A stretch of 53,097 bases of DNA from Pirellulales bacterium (GCA_028066245.1 JALCBR010000019.1:1-53097), one strand, 5' to 3'; positions 1-9,428 are shown, numbered from the stretch's first letter. A program made the numbers and translations. The notes: a model not told the origin generated them from the letters alone.

Positions 1-1012
1 GCCCTTCGCTATCCACGGTGTAGTGCACATCTCGCTGAAGTGTCTCTGCTCGCAGGGCTTGCTCTATGTATTCCGTCCATGTCCTCTGCAACAGTTCGAC
101 GTCATAGGTCGAGTCGCAATCGTGGATCAATTGTTCCCCTTCGCTCGTAAGTCGAACTCCACTCAATGCTGCCGACGCACGGAAGTGAGTTTCTGGGTCT
201 AGTCGCAGCGCAACCTTCCGCGCGGCTCTACAGACGTCAGCGTCAGCAGCTGGAGAACCGCTGGCTTGGCTAAGCACAAGCGGTGATGCCGCATCGTCCA
301 GCAAGACATTGTCAATCTCGTCGATGATTGCGTAGTACAGGCCGCGTTGGAGCAAAGAAGCTCGATGATCGCTAGGCGACGTGCCGGAAATCAGGTGCTC
401 CCCTAACTGTCGTTGCGATTCCGCACGAAGTGAGAGTTGGTCTCTCAAGTAATCAAAACCAAACTCATGCCCCGGACCATAGGTGACATCGCACTGGTAG
501 GCCTCTTGCTTGCGGGATGCGTCAGAGTCGGTCGAGAGCAACCCTGCTCGACCTCCCAATAAACGAAATGCTGGCAGCACTAGGTCAAAATCACGGCTGG
601 CGAGATAGTCATTAGGAGTCGCGATGTGCACTCCGCGACCAGCTAAGGAGTGCAGATAGGCCGCCGGCGCGCACGAAAATGTCTTACCTTCCCCCGTTTG
701 CATTTCCGCGATGTTTCCGCCCGCCAACGCGAGCGATGCGCGGATTTGGACATCATACAGTTCAATCCCGCGCGAACGGCGTAGAGCTTCCGCCATCAGC
801 GCAAAAGCAAGAATGCGGCACTCGTCTGAATCAACACCTTGCCGTGCCGCCATGAGCTTCGCGGAATGCCCTCGTGCACATAGATCCTGAGGAGAATCTG
901 CCTTGAGGGAATGCCACCGAGTACGAATCGATGGGATCAGCTTGTCAACGGCGCCTAGCTGTGGAAGGGCTGCTTTTTTTGCAAAATCAACACACTGCGA
1001 GAGAAACGGCAT
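1..1012 (-). CDS. SecA-like translocase ATPase, C-terminus cut off by window edge
   Basis: This is the N-terminal 337 residues of a SecA-family DEAD motor, reading off the left end of the window. Visible motifs are the Walker A stretch EMQTGEGKT (about residues 107-115, close to its place in canonical SecA), TPNDYLASRD, YGPGHEFGFDYLRD, and the Walker B equivalent IIDEIDNVLLDDAASPL. These match SecA NBD1 in order, but the protein is divergent (canonical SecA has NNEFGFDYLRDN and VDEVDSILIDEARTPL). I chose the ATG at 1012 because it puts the P-loop at the usual distance from the N-terminus. There is no convincing Shine-Dalgarno site. It follows the TolC-family gene by 68 bp on the same strand, so the two are probably co-transcribed. 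It is likely an accessory SecA paralogue and not the housekeeping gene; the missing C-terminal half would test this. Confidence 0.85.
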   Translation of the reverse strand, partial: MPFLSQCVDFAKKAALPQLGAVDKLIPSIRTRWHSLKADSPQDLCARGHSAKLMAARQGVDSDECRILAFALMAEALRRSRGIELYDVQIRASLALAGGNIAEMQTGEGKTFSCAPAAYLHSLAGRGVHIATPNDYLASRDFDLVLPAFRLLGGRAGLLSTDSDASRKQEAYQCDVTYGPGHEFGFDYLRDQLSLRAESQRQLGEHLISGTSPSDHRASLLQRGLYYAIIDEIDNVLLDDAASPLVLSQASGSPAADADVCRAARKVALRLDPETHFRASAALSGVRLTSEGEQLIHDCDSTYDVELLQRTWTEYIEQALRAETLQRDVHYTVDSEG

Positions 1013-1080
1013 TGCTAAACAGGTGCCCCAGAGGCGAATGGAGAATTGTGGTATGTCTTGGCAATTGACTGATGTGCTTA

Positions 1081-3114
1081 TTAAGGTCCAACTGGGCGAA
1101 GGAGTGTTCCCAACTCGCTTTTCAACTGAACCAATGCCATCGCGTAATGAGCCTGAGCTCGTACCGCCTGGGCTTCCTCGTCGGAAACGCGTTCTTGTGC
1201 GTCGAGCAAATTTTCCAGAAGTTGCGCTGCAGAATCACCTTCACCTGGAAGAACGGACCATCGGTCTTCCAGGTAAGCTGCTTCTGCCTCAAGAGCTTGG
1301 ACTGCAGCCAACTTGCTTGCCATCTCGCGATAGCGCGCACGCGCGGCGTGCACCGCGACCTCGACGGCGGTGAGAGATTCTTCAACCACCAAACGGTATT
1401 GGTTCGTCGCACGCGCCATCTCCCAGCGTCGCCGGTCAGCTTCCGCAAGTGCCGTTCGATTTCCCAAGGGAATCTCGAATTCCAATCCAAGGTTCACCGA
1501 CGGGCGGCCTTCAGAGAACTGATCTCCCAATGCATGCCCAGCGTCGGCTTCAGCAGCGAGCCCGGCGACATAGACGCTGGCGACAAAATCAAGTTTGGGC
1601 AGGATATCTTTCTGGGCCACACCCAACTGCACGGCGGCAGTTCGAACCCCGATGATTGCTCGTGAGATGTCTGAGCGGTTGATCAAGGCGATGTGAAGCG
1701 AATCTGCCATGTCAACCTGCAATGGTTCTAGCAGCGGGCTCGTCTTCGGCATCAACTCGCGCGCACCGGCTTGAACCAAAAGAGGATCGTTGACGAGAAG
1801 TCGCAGTTGAGACTCCCATGTTCGAATGGCGGTCTCAGCGCGGACCACTTCCCCTTTCCGCCGGGCGACAGCTCCGCGAGCGCGAAACACTTGACGCTGA
1901 ATAGCATCAACACTGCGGCGCTCGCCCAAAGTCCGCAGAACTTTTTCAGCACGGCGCAACAGCCGTTGCTGTTGCAAGAATTCCGCGCGAGAGCGATACA
2001 ATTCCCAGTAGGCTTCTGCAACCTTGACAAGGTGTGATTCCAGCAGTGTGGCAACTTCCTCAGTTGCTTTGTCAACTTGGAACTGCGCGAGAACAATCTG
2101 GCTCTCGCTCTGTATCCGTCCGGCGCCCTTGAGCAGCGGTTGAGTGACCTGCAACTCCAGTCGAGTCGTTCGTTGAGGGTTAGGCAACAGAAAACGCGAA
2201 TTGTTGTTTTGTGTTCCGAATCGTTGCGCCAGCTCAAGCTCACCGCCATAGGGCGTACGCCGTTTGACTCCTGCATCCAATGACCAGTTGCGATCAGTGA
2301 ACCGGTCATCATTGTTTCCTGTCGTCAGCGTATTCCCAATTGGATCGCTGACATCACTGTATGTCGATTCAAGAAACGTGCGCCAGTCAAATACGGAATC
2401 TTGCTGAGCTAATTCCGCCTGCCGAATATGTGGCGTAACGGACACAACACGAACGTATGATGAAAACTGCAACGCTGCGGCACTGAGTTCATCAAGCCCA
2501 ATGGGCACCCCGGCGGATTGTGGTTGCAGCGGAGTTTGAACAAGCTCGTCCCACCAAGGCTGTGAGGGGGGAGGAAACTCCAATCCACCGGTGGCGAATC
2601 GTTTGTCTGCCGCAACGATGCCAGAAATCCAAGGCTGTCGCTGATGAGATTGCGGCACATGGGAATCGGTTTGTCGGGCGGTCTGCTCGCGATGCCGCGC
2701 GGGGACATTTGCCGCTGTGCGATCGATGGGCCCGCTGTTTAGTATGCTGGGCTTTGTCGACAGAGATTGCCGATGCAAGGGCGGTAACTTAACAATCGTC
2801 AGCGTGCGTTGCTGGCCATAGCGTGGACCAGTGTGCGCGTTTGCAGCTGGTGCAGGTGGGACCGCGGCGAGAGATTCCTGATGGTGGCGAATGACCGAAG
2901 GCACGCGTCGGACGTCGTCGAGTCTGCTTGTCGCCTGCGGTTTCGCTTGGCTACGGGACGTTCGGTGAGATCTCGAACCAAGCATGCTTGGACGGTTAAA
3001 CAGTTGCCCCGATGATTGAGAAGATGCTGAACGCGTTGCCGCTAGAGTCAGCAACAGAATCGTCGCTGCCGCCAGAGCGCAAATTGTTCGATTCCTTTGG
3101 CCTGCGGATCGCAT
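1081..3114 (-). CDS. TolC-family outer-membrane efflux protein
   Basis: This 677-residue protein has an N-terminal signal peptide (hydrophobic stretch about residues 11-27, ending near ATRSASS). A low-complexity Arg/Gln/Pro-rich linker of roughly 150 residues follows, and then a TolC-like body from about residue 220. The body is rich in long amphipathic helices with the family pattern: LELQVTQPLLKG, two repeats of coiled alpha-barrel helices, and NLGLEFEIPLGNRTALAE. It is longer than typical TolC (about 450-490 aa) because of the N-terminal extension. The start at 3114 is supported by TAAGG five bases upstream of the ATG. TolC proteins form the outer-membrane exit duct of type I secretion or efflux pumps. 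No inner-membrane pump or adaptor is in this window; the only obvious partner is the SecA-like gene directly downstream. Confidence 0.88.
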   Translation of the reverse strand: MRSAGQRNRTICALAAATILLLTLAATRSASSQSSGQLFNRPSMLGSRSHRTSRSQAKPQATSRLDDVRRVPSVIRHHQESLAAVPPAPAANAHTGPRYGQQRTLTIVKLPPLHRQSLSTKPSILNSGPIDRTAANVPARHREQTARQTDSHVPQSHQRQPWISGIVAADKRFATGGLEFPPPSQPWWDELVQTPLQPQSAGVPIGLDELSAAALQFSSYVRVVSVTPHIRQAELAQQDSVFDWRTFLESTYSDVSDPIGNTLTTGNNDDRFTDRNWSLDAGVKRRTPYGGELELAQRFGTQNNNSRFLLPNPQRTTRLELQVTQPLLKGAGRIQSESQIVLAQFQVDKATEEVATLLESHLVKVAEAYWELYRSRAEFLQQQRLLRRAEKVLRTLGERRSVDAIQRQVFRARGAVARRKGEVVRAETAIRTWESQLRLLVNDPLLVQAGARELMPKTSPLLEPLQVDMADSLHIALINRSDISRAIIGVRTAAVQLGVAQKDILPKLDFVASVYVAGLAAEADAGHALGDQFSEGRPSVNLGLEFEIPLGNRTALAEADRRRWEMARATNQYRLVVEESLTAVEVAVHAARARYREMASKLAAVQALEAEAAYLEDRWSVLPGEGDSAAQLLENLLDAQERVSDEEAQAVRAQAHYAMALVQLKSELGTLLRPVGP

Positions 3115-3534
3115 GGAGCCTTACCTGGACCGACGCGTCGAGCATATATAGAACGAGCTTAGCTAGCTTTCTTGCAAAATCGCTATGTTGAACCTTGCGA
3201 ACAGTGTGCCCACAAACAGCACCTGCAGTTACAAGAACGCATTACCTGCTACTGCAAGCGGAAGCGCGCATGCCAAATGAAAATCGTAGTTTTGTGCGTG
3301 AAACCAGAGCAATTTCGAAATCAGCCCGCTGAGCCGGTTGTTCAGGTTGTTCATGGCAGGCTGACTCTGCCAGCATGCAGGAATATGGCGAATATGCAGC
3401 GTCCCAGAGGAACTAAGCGAGAAGCGAGCGCAGCCCACCCGGGCTGCTGGAAGGCCGGCCATCATGGATGTGACTCGTGAGCTCGCTTCTTGCAAGCCTT
3501 GTTTGCAAGATCTCCGCTTCTCACTCATTGCCAC
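3115..3534. other. Intergenic region with nested inverted repeats
   Basis: This 420-bp stretch has no supported gene. It lies between the 3' end of the MBL gene and the 5' end of the tolC-like gene, both on the minus strand. A 10-bp inverted repeat (agaagcgagc at 3420-3429, gctcgcttct at 3481-3490) encloses a small hairpin, CAGCCC-accc-GGGCTG, at 3431-3446. These could mark transcript termination downstream of the MBL gene, but no T-tract follows. The tolC promoter must lie in the part near 3115-3200, where an AT-rich TATATATG box on the minus strand (about 3143-3150) is the best -10 candidate. Confidence 0.4.
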
Positions 3535-4590
3535 TTACAACTCCACGCGTTCGCCTTGCTCGGCGATGTGGAATCCGGCATCACGAATCTGTCTCGCGGC
3601 TTCACTTCCTGAGCGCAAGGCATCATTCGTGTGGTTGAAGTGAATGAAACGAATCTTGGCCTTTCCTTCCGCTGGAAGATTCGCAAATCGAGACATGCTC
3701 TCAATGATGAACGGGTGTGGGATTTCTGACATGTCGCGCCCAGGCAGTTCGTCACCGTCAAAGAAAGATCCATCCAGGAACGCAACGTCCACAGTCGCAA
3801 CCACGTCTTCCACTCGCCGATCCCACTTTTCCCATTTGTCAATGTCCGGCAAAAACAGCACTCGACGATTGGGTCCAGCGATCAAATAGGCCACCGTTTC
3901 GGAATATTCGCCCCGGTGAGGCACGTGAATGGGTGTAACGCTGATTGTCGGCGAGAGGTCCACAGCTTTGTCACTCTCCAACGGGCGGATGTCGATGTTA
4001 TCCAAAGACACGAGCTGGCTCCACGGGCCATTTTCTGTGAGGAACGCCTGCATTCGTGGCATAGCGTAAACGGGGATACAGTCCGCACCGATGACTTCAC
4101 GGCCCAGGTGAATCAGACCGGCGTAGTGGCCAATGTGTGCGTGCGTGAGCAAGATTCCGTCTAGCCCCGGTGGAGATCCTGCAGGAGCGAGTTTATCCAA
4201 CATCTGTAGTTGTTCGGGAAACTCTGGCGTACATTCCACCATCCACCGCTTCTGCGCCTGTTGATCGACAATCGCCAGGCAAACCGGATGGCGACGTTGC
4301 GTAGGATCTTGCCATGCGGAACGGCAACATTCCTTCTGGCATGCCGCCTGTGGATATCCAGCATCTTGCGTAATGCCCAACACAGCCAAGAAGGGCCCGT
4401 TCTTGGAGCCATCAAGTGGAGTGAAATCACCTTCGGACTGTTTCGTCTCGTCTAGGCTCTCTGTCGGCGGCACACCGGCGTTCACACTCGACGACGTCTG
4501 CGGGAGCTGTTGATCGCCGCAGCCAAGGGCTAAGGGGAACGTGATGAAGACTGTGAGAAACATCAGAACGGAATTGCGAAAATAGATCAT
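3535..4590 (-). CDS. PqqB-like metallo-beta-lactamase-fold lipoprotein
   Basis: The 351-residue protein begins with a signal peptide ending in LALGC-GDQ, consistent with a lipoprotein, although the position before the cysteine-adjacent residue is not the strict lipobox. From about residue 68 it resembles PqqB: VLGITQDAGYPQAACQKECC parallels the PqqB start, which also has closely spaced cysteines. The metal motif THAHIGHYAG (HxHxxH) follows, and later histidines occur in HVPHRGEYSE and FIHFNHTND. It is probably a Zn- or Fe-dependent hydrolase acting outside the cytoplasm. No other pqq genes are nearby, so a role in PQQ synthesis should not be assumed. Its start lies 25 bp after the stop of the upstream GTPase gene, which suggests one operon. 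Confidence 0.8.
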   Translation of the reverse strand: MIYFRNSVLMFLTVFITFPLALGCGDQQLPQTSSSVNAGVPPTESLDETKQSEGDFTPLDGSKNGPFLAVLGITQDAGYPQAACQKECCRSAWQDPTQRRHPVCLAIVDQQAQKRWMVECTPEFPEQLQMLDKLAPAGSPPGLDGILLTHAHIGHYAGLIHLGREVIGADCIPVYAMPRMQAFLTENGPWSQLVSLDNIDIRPLESDKAVDLSPTISVTPIHVPHRGEYSETVAYLIAGPNRRVLFLPDIDKWEKWDRRVEDVVATVDVAFLDGSFFDGDELPGRDMSEIPHPFIIESMSRFANLPAEGKAKIRFIHFNHTNDALRSGSEAARQIRDAGFHIAEQGERVEL

Positions 4591-4615
4591 CGTATTCCTC
4601 GCGCTAACGTTATGT

Positions 4616-6454
4616 TCACGACCCCGCAGGAGATTCCTCTTTTCGCCATGTCAGGCCACTGGCAGGCTGTGTCACCTTGCCGAGAAGCTCATCCACGCTG
4701 AGCTGTAGACGCTCCAATCGGGCGGAGAATTGTTTGATCCCGAGGATGCGGTTTTCCAGTCCGGTGAAGAGACCGGTTGCGGGAGCCTCTGTGTTCCAAC
4801 GGTCGGCCAAGGTATTGATCTCACGCTTGAGACCACGTCGCAAGCGGCTGAGAAACATCCAAACGAGTAGCATACTCCAGACGAGCAACCAGAAAGCCGC
4901 CTGCAGGAAGAAGGGCAAGCCCTCAATTGGCGGAGCGGTTTCAACGTCAACACGGCCTACCATGGGGCCGATAAGATTTAGCCAAAAGAAGTTTTTTCCC
5001 AAATGAAAGACGATCAGCCCAAGCATCGCCAAGAGCAGAACTTCATAACGAACCCGCGTCCACCAATGCGTGTGTTTACCGGCGAGCCGCTTAACGACAT
5101 CTTGCAGTTGTCCGCTGGCACGTTTGACAAAAGATGCACCGGCGTCAGCAGCTGACTCCTGGAATGTTTCCACACGGAGTTCATCCGTGGATAACCCTGC
5201 TTCCTGAGCGTGTCCAGAGACGATGATGGCGGCGGTGCGAAGTTCCGCTTCGTCCCAACTCCAGGCGACGGTTTCCTCCATCGCTTCCACGGCTTCCTTG
5301 GTTTTCTTGCTGCCGCGAAGCTTTCGTCCCGCCTGCCAGGCACCCCATAGCGCGAGTTGGCCAGGCGTTCGGACTCGAGTAAGTGCGGCACTGGCCATCA
5401 ATCCACCAAACCCGTGATACGCGCGGAGTACCAGTGAGAATGGGCTGAATCCAAAACGGCTGGTGACCTCACCCAACAGGCGGCTTTCCCATTGGCGTCG
5501 GCTGACAAGGAGCTCTTCACACAGTTGGACGATCAGACGCGATGAGAGTCTCCCACGGTTTTCTGTGATGGCAGCGTCGAGCGAATCAATTGCCGCTTGC
5601 CCTACTTTGATCTTGTTTTCGCATGCGGCCAAAGTTTCTTGAACCAGTTCCAGGAAGTTAGCCCGGCGAATGCGGTTGGCTGTTGAACGAGAGAGTTCGC
5701 GGTTGAGAAAATCTGTCAGACGCGCGAACTCGCCGCGAGGGGCAATCTCACTTTGGGCATCTTTCAAAGCTTGAACACTATCGACAAAGAACATCTCGCC
5801 GACTTGATATTCGTCGGTCAAATGGGCTCGCCAGTCTTCGCGTACGTCTGCGTCTGTATCAGCATGTGTCTGCACAAAGACAATCTTCGCGCCGCTGGCG
5901 GCACGCGCAAGCTCCTTATTGACCCGAGCGCTGCGGTACTTCTGCTGTGTGCCGGTGACGAGCAGGACATCGCAATGCGGCAAGAGGTGGCGCAGACGGT
6001 CGAGATTCGTGGCGGACGCCTCGACATCTTCGGTCGTATCTGGATCTGGACAGTCCAGCAATACAAGATCCCGCAGTGTCGGGCTTTCGCAGTGATGCAC
6101 ATGCGCTACATTAGCAGGAAGCCCGAGACTCTCTGGCGAGATGTCGGGGCGGCACACCAATTTGGGCATCCGTGTGGTCGGTCGCTCTTTGCCGGAAGAT
6201 GTCACTTCCTCTCCGGCTAGAGCGTTCACCAACGTACTCTTTCCGGTGCCAGTTCCACCCAATGTAGCGACTACCAGCGGCGCTTCTAGGCGGATGCGCA
6301 ACGATTCCGAACGAACGACCAACCTGCTCAGGAGGGATTGAGCCGCACGGGCAGGCGGCCAGTCCGGCGTGGAGTCAGCCCAGGCACGGAGTTCCGCCAC
6401 CGTGGCGTCCACTTCGGCCAGGAGTTCAAGATGGGCCAGCTCTGGAGAGGTCAT
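4616..6454 (-). CDS. Membrane-associated GTPase (dynamin/Era-like P-loop), unknown role
   Basis: This 612-residue protein has a clear GTPase domain. The P-loop GGTGTGKST is at residues 66-74, a threonine-containing switch I (ERPTTRMP) is near 90-97, and the G3 position reads LLDCPDPDT with Asp134. That gives DCPD where many GTPases have DxxG, a variant common in bacterial membrane-remodelling GTPases. The middle is long and helical with coiled-coil character (about residues 250-420). Two hydrophobic segments near the C-terminus (around LLLAMLGLIVFHLG and FWLLVWSMLLVWMF) look like a membrane hairpin. This layout resembles dynamin-like or EcsC/DUF-type GTPases, but I cannot name a specific family. 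It lies between the LRR lipoprotein and the MBL lipoprotein on the same strand. Confidence 0.8.
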   Translation of the reverse strand: MTSPELAHLELLAEVDATVAELRAWADSTPDWPPARAAQSLLSRLVVRSESLRIRLEAPLVVATLGGTGTGKSTLVNALAGEEVTSSGKERPTTRMPKLVCRPDISPESLGLPANVAHVHHCESPTLRDLVLLDCPDPDTTEDVEASATNLDRLRHLLPHCDVLLVTGTQQKYRSARVNKELARAASGAKIVFVQTHADTDADVREDWRAHLTDEYQVGEMFFVDSVQALKDAQSEIAPRGEFARLTDFLNRELSRSTANRIRRANFLELVQETLAACENKIKVGQAAIDSLDAAITENRGRLSSRLIVQLCEELLVSRRQWESRLLGEVTSRFGFSPFSLVLRAYHGFGGLMASAALTRVRTPGQLALWGAWQAGRKLRGSKKTKEAVEAMEETVAWSWDEAELRTAAIIVSGHAQEAGLSTDELRVETFQESAADAGASFVKRASGQLQDVVKRLAGKHTHWWTRVRYEVLLLAMLGLIVFHLGKNFFWLNLIGPMVGRVDVETAPPIEGLPFFLQAAFWLLVWSMLLVWMFLSRLRRGLKREINTLADRWNTEAPATGLFTGLENRILGIKQFSARLERLQLSVDELLGKVTQPASGLTWRKEESPAGS

Positions 6455-6559
6455 CAGCTGCGGGATTGATTGGTCGATTCGTGGGGAACTTTCTCTGTTA
6501 GCAACGCCCGTATCAACGCAGGCAATCGTACTTCTTACCGTCGATCATCAGGCAGGATC

Positions 6560-7303
6560 TTAGTCGCGAATGCGTGTGTTGGGTAAGGCCTTGCGCAGCT
6601 TTTCGACCCCTGCCGCACTCACTGCCGTATCCCCAAGCCAAAGTTGTTTGAGCGTCGTCAACTTACTGAGATACGGAATCGATTCGTCAGTGATCTTGGT
6701 CCGTTGCAGTTTCAAGTCCTCCAATTGCGGTAGTTGCGACAGATGTGCCACACCCAAATCGCCGACATCGGTTCTGAATAAGCCCAGTTCCTTCAAGCTG
6801 TGCAACTTTCCAACATGTTGCATGCCAGCGTCTCCGACGCTGCTGAAATTGAGATCCAGCACTTCCAGCTCTTTGAGTAAGTGCAAGTGCGCCAATCCGG
6901 CGTCGGTGATCAATGTATTGCCGAGATAGAGTTTTTTCAGTCCCGGCAGCTTCTCAAGTAGGGCGATGTCGTCATCGTTGACAGGTTTGTCTGAAAAATA
7001 GACTTGGGCGATGACGCCGCTTGACTGTTCGGCACTGCCGCCAAGGTTCGTGATAGTTTCGATCGTCGGTGGCAGTTCGTCGCCCTCGGCATTGCCGGGG
7101 AGCGGCGGTAATGTTCCATCGCCGGTTTTCGCCGTTGAATCTTCTGTGCCCGGGGTCTTGCTAGTTGAGGAATCATTTTCGCCAACCGAATCCTTTGGTT
7201 TGCTCGCGTCACCACCGGGCGCATCTGCCGGCCCCTCTTGTCCACAACCGCCCTGGCAGAAGGCCAGCGTTAACGCACAGCAGACGATTGCACGATGGAA
7301 CAT
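6560..7303 (-). CDS. Leucine-rich-repeat lipoprotein
   Basis: The reading frame stays open upstream to 7447, but the ATG at 7303 gives a signal peptide with a cysteine-containing end (AFCQGGCGQ) and so is preferred, making 247 residues. After a Ser/Asp/Lys-rich linker there are about six leucine-rich repeats of roughly 24 residues (pattern LxxLxxLxLxxTxITDxGLxxL), for example LPGLKKLYLGNTLITDAGLAHL. Such LRR proteins are abundant in planctomycetes, where they are thought to be surface or periplasmic interaction modules; no enzymatic motif is seen. It is first in a same-strand group with the GTPase (105 bp away) and the MBL protein. Function is unknown beyond probable protein-protein contact. 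Confidence 0.82.
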   Translation of the reverse strand: MFHRAIVCCALTLAFCQGGCGQEGPADAPGGDASKPKDSVGENDSSTSKTPGTEDSTAKTGDGTLPPLPGNAEGDELPPTIETITNLGGSAEQSSGVIAQVYFSDKPVNDDDIALLEKLPGLKKLYLGNTLITDAGLAHLHLLKELEVLDLNFSSVGDAGMQHVGKLHSLKELGLFRTDVGDLGVAHLSQLPQLEDLKLQRTKITDESIPYLSKLTTLKQLWLGDTAVSAAGVEKLRKALPNTRIRD

Positions 7304-7691
7304 GTTGTGATCTTGGGTTTGGAACGTAACGACTCGCGCGACCGCAAGAGCCTGATAATTGCACGGTGTGGCGAAGCTAGCGCAAAAGTTTCTCCTTGTC
7401 TTAGCGTACGGGCGCGGCGCGATTTCGTCCAATCGGACGCGATTCATCCGATATCGCCCGAATACACGTTCCGGCTTATTCCGATTCCATTGCTCTCGGA
7501 GTGTGGAGGTTTCGCCTCATCGAGGAAGCAGGGAACTGGATCGGCGCAAAGGCATTGCATCATCACTTTCTCGGGCATATCCGGTTCAAGCGGCAATCTC
7601 GGACAAGGTTTTTCCGCAGTCTTTGCGCGCTGATGGCAATCTGCCGTTCGGTCAACAATTAGCGGAGTGTTCCACCAAGCCATTGGTTTCA
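7304..7691. other. Intergenic region, no gene recognised
   Basis: This 388-bp stretch lies between the end of asnB and the start of the LRR lipoprotein gene, both on the minus strand. Short ORFs overlap here on both strands, but none has coding character or recognisable similarity. I see no strong terminator with a T-tract. It presumably carries the LRR gene promoter. Confidence 0.5.
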
Positions 7692-9428
7692 CTATGCATG
7701 TGACGCTTGAACGCGTTCCATGGAGAATCCGGATGCGGCCGGATGAATACCGGAGATCGCTCTCCCGGAGATGTCACCAGATGCCGTCTGCCATGATTCA
7801 TCCCAGCTGAGAGCTTCGGGTGTCGAGCAGGCAATGCTTCGCCCCCGCGGTACAGTAGCTGACGCTGAGGACCCCGCGGTGCGACCGCTGACGAAGAATT
7901 CTTCAAACAGCTCGCGCATCCAGAATTGCTCGTGCGTGGTAGGTGGGGCATCGGCAAATCGTTCCGTCCGAGCATCCCAGTCTTGTTGCGAAATAGTGGT
8001 CGCGGCATGTTCCCGTAACTTGTCAACCCAGTCGTATCCGACGCCATCAGAGAATTGCTCTTTAGGGCGCCAGAGGGTTTCTTCGGGCAACCAAGGTTGT
8101 CGATCATCATCGAATGCAGCACGGAGAAAATACTTTTCCATCCGCGGATGACGACCATCCGGCGTTTGATCCATGTCACACATCTTTTCGCGTGGATCAA
8201 TGTCCATAACCAAGTCGACAAAGGCTTGATCCAGGAAAGGAAATCGAACCTCCAGACCGTGGGCCATCGGCGCTTTGTTGGCTCGCATGACGTCGAATTG
8301 GTGCAGTCGTGTCACCTTGCGAACCAGTTCTTCCTGCATTTCTTTCCCGCTTGGCGCTTTGTGAAAGTACAGATAGCCGCCGAGCAGTTCATCGGCACCT
8401 TCTCCCGAGAGAACCATCTTGATACCGCACTCGCGAACTTTACGGGCGAGGATCTTTGTTGGCACAGCCGTGCGAATTTGCTCAAAGCTCTCAAGGTGGC
8501 GGACCACAGATGGAACCTCGGCCAGCGCCTCCTCGACCGTAAAGTGAAATTCGTGATGGATGGTTCCCAGGAATTCGGCCATCCGTCGTGCGGCGAGGAG
8601 ATCCGGAGAACCCGGAAGCCCAATTGAGAAGGTATGGAATTTGTCACTGAAGCTCCGTAGTCCCGACGCTTGCGGGCCCAGCCGAACGGCGATGGACGCG
8701 ATCAGCGAGGAGTCCAATCCGCCGGAGAGCAACAAGCCACATGGCACGTCACACATCAGCCGTTTGGTAACCGCCTTGATGAGCGTTTCGCGGACAGCTT
8801 CTTCGTCAACGGTTTGTTGCGGGATATATCCTGGCTGTTGCCAGGCCGGATCGTACCACTTCTCGCGGCGCAAGCCGTGTTCGTCGTAGATCCACGCATG
8901 TCCCGGCGGAACGATCTCGACAGAATCGCAATCGTCAACGAGGGCCTTCATTTCGGAGGCAAACCACAGACTTCCGTCCGCGTGACGACCGAGGTACAGG
9001 GGGCAAATTCCGATCGGGTCACGCGCGGCAATCCAAGCTCCCTGCTGCTCATCGACGATGACAAAAGCAAACTGCCCATCCAAGTGGCGTGGAAGGTCTG
9101 TTCCGTAAGCCTGCCATGCCGGACCAAAGATTGCACTATCGCAGGGGGAAAGGCCCTCTACGCCAGTTTGTTGGCGAAGCTGGTGATGGTTGTAGATCTC
9201 ACTGTTGGTGACCCAGGCCAGCCCATCAAATTCGTACGGTTGGGCCCCATCTTCCGGGGAGACGATGGCCAGACGGCGATGTCCAAGCCAAGAAGCTGTG
9301 CCTTGCCAGACTCCGCGGGCATCCGGACCTCGATGTTCAAGCCGGTCCAACAACAATTCCGCTCGAGGAGCGTGACCGCCAACCGAGAAAGTTGAATCTG
9401 CCTGTAAAATTGCCAAAAAACCGCACAT
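7692..9428 (-). CDS. asnB: Asparagine synthetase B, glutamine-hydrolysing
   Basis: This enzyme makes asparagine from aspartate, ATP and glutamine. The true start is the ATG at 9428, giving MCGFLAIL with the catalytic Cys2 of the class II glutaminase domain; it is preceded by AAGGA at a good distance. The protein has 578 residues. Glutaminase motifs are RLEHRGPD (about 29-36) and EIYNHHQLR; the usual NGEIYN reads TNSEIYN here, a Gly-to-Ser change beside the oxyanion Asn. The synthetase domain has the ATP pyrophosphatase loop SGGLDSS (235-241), and the C-terminus has the usual DxSGRA-like motif. It is divergent from nadA. Expression is probably controlled by the leader peptide and terminator directly upstream (9469-9611). 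Confidence 0.96.
   Translation of the reverse strand: MCGFLAILQADSTFSVGGHAPRAELLLDRLEHRGPDARGVWQGTASWLGHRRLAIVSPEDGAQPYEFDGLAWVTNSEIYNHHQLRQQTGVEGLSPCDSAIFGPAWQAYGTDLPRHLDGQFAFVIVDEQQGAWIAARDPIGICPLYLGRHADGSLWFASEMKALVDDCDSVEIVPPGHAWIYDEHGLRREKWYDPAWQQPGYIPQQTVDEEAVRETLIKAVTKRLMCDVPCGLLLSGGLDSSLIASIAVRLGPQASGLRSFSDKFHTFSIGLPGSPDLLAARRMAEFLGTIHHEFHFTVEEALAEVPSVVRHLESFEQIRTAVPTKILARKVRECGIKMVLSGEGADELLGGYLYFHKAPSGKEMQEELVRKVTRLHQFDVMRANKAPMAHGLEVRFPFLDQAFVDLVMDIDPREKMCDMDQTPDGRHPRMEKYFLRAAFDDDRQPWLPEETLWRPKEQFSDGVGYDWVDKLREHAATTISQQDWDARTERFADAPPTTHEQFWMRELFEEFFVSGRTAGSSASATVPRGRSIACSTPEALSWDESWQTASGDISGRAISGIHPAASGFSMERVQASHA

Noticed and set aside
1-1012. Housekeeping secA
   Set aside because: Conserved motifs are substituted at several positions and the gene is paired with tolC; an accessory paralogue is more likely, although the missing C-terminus leaves this open.
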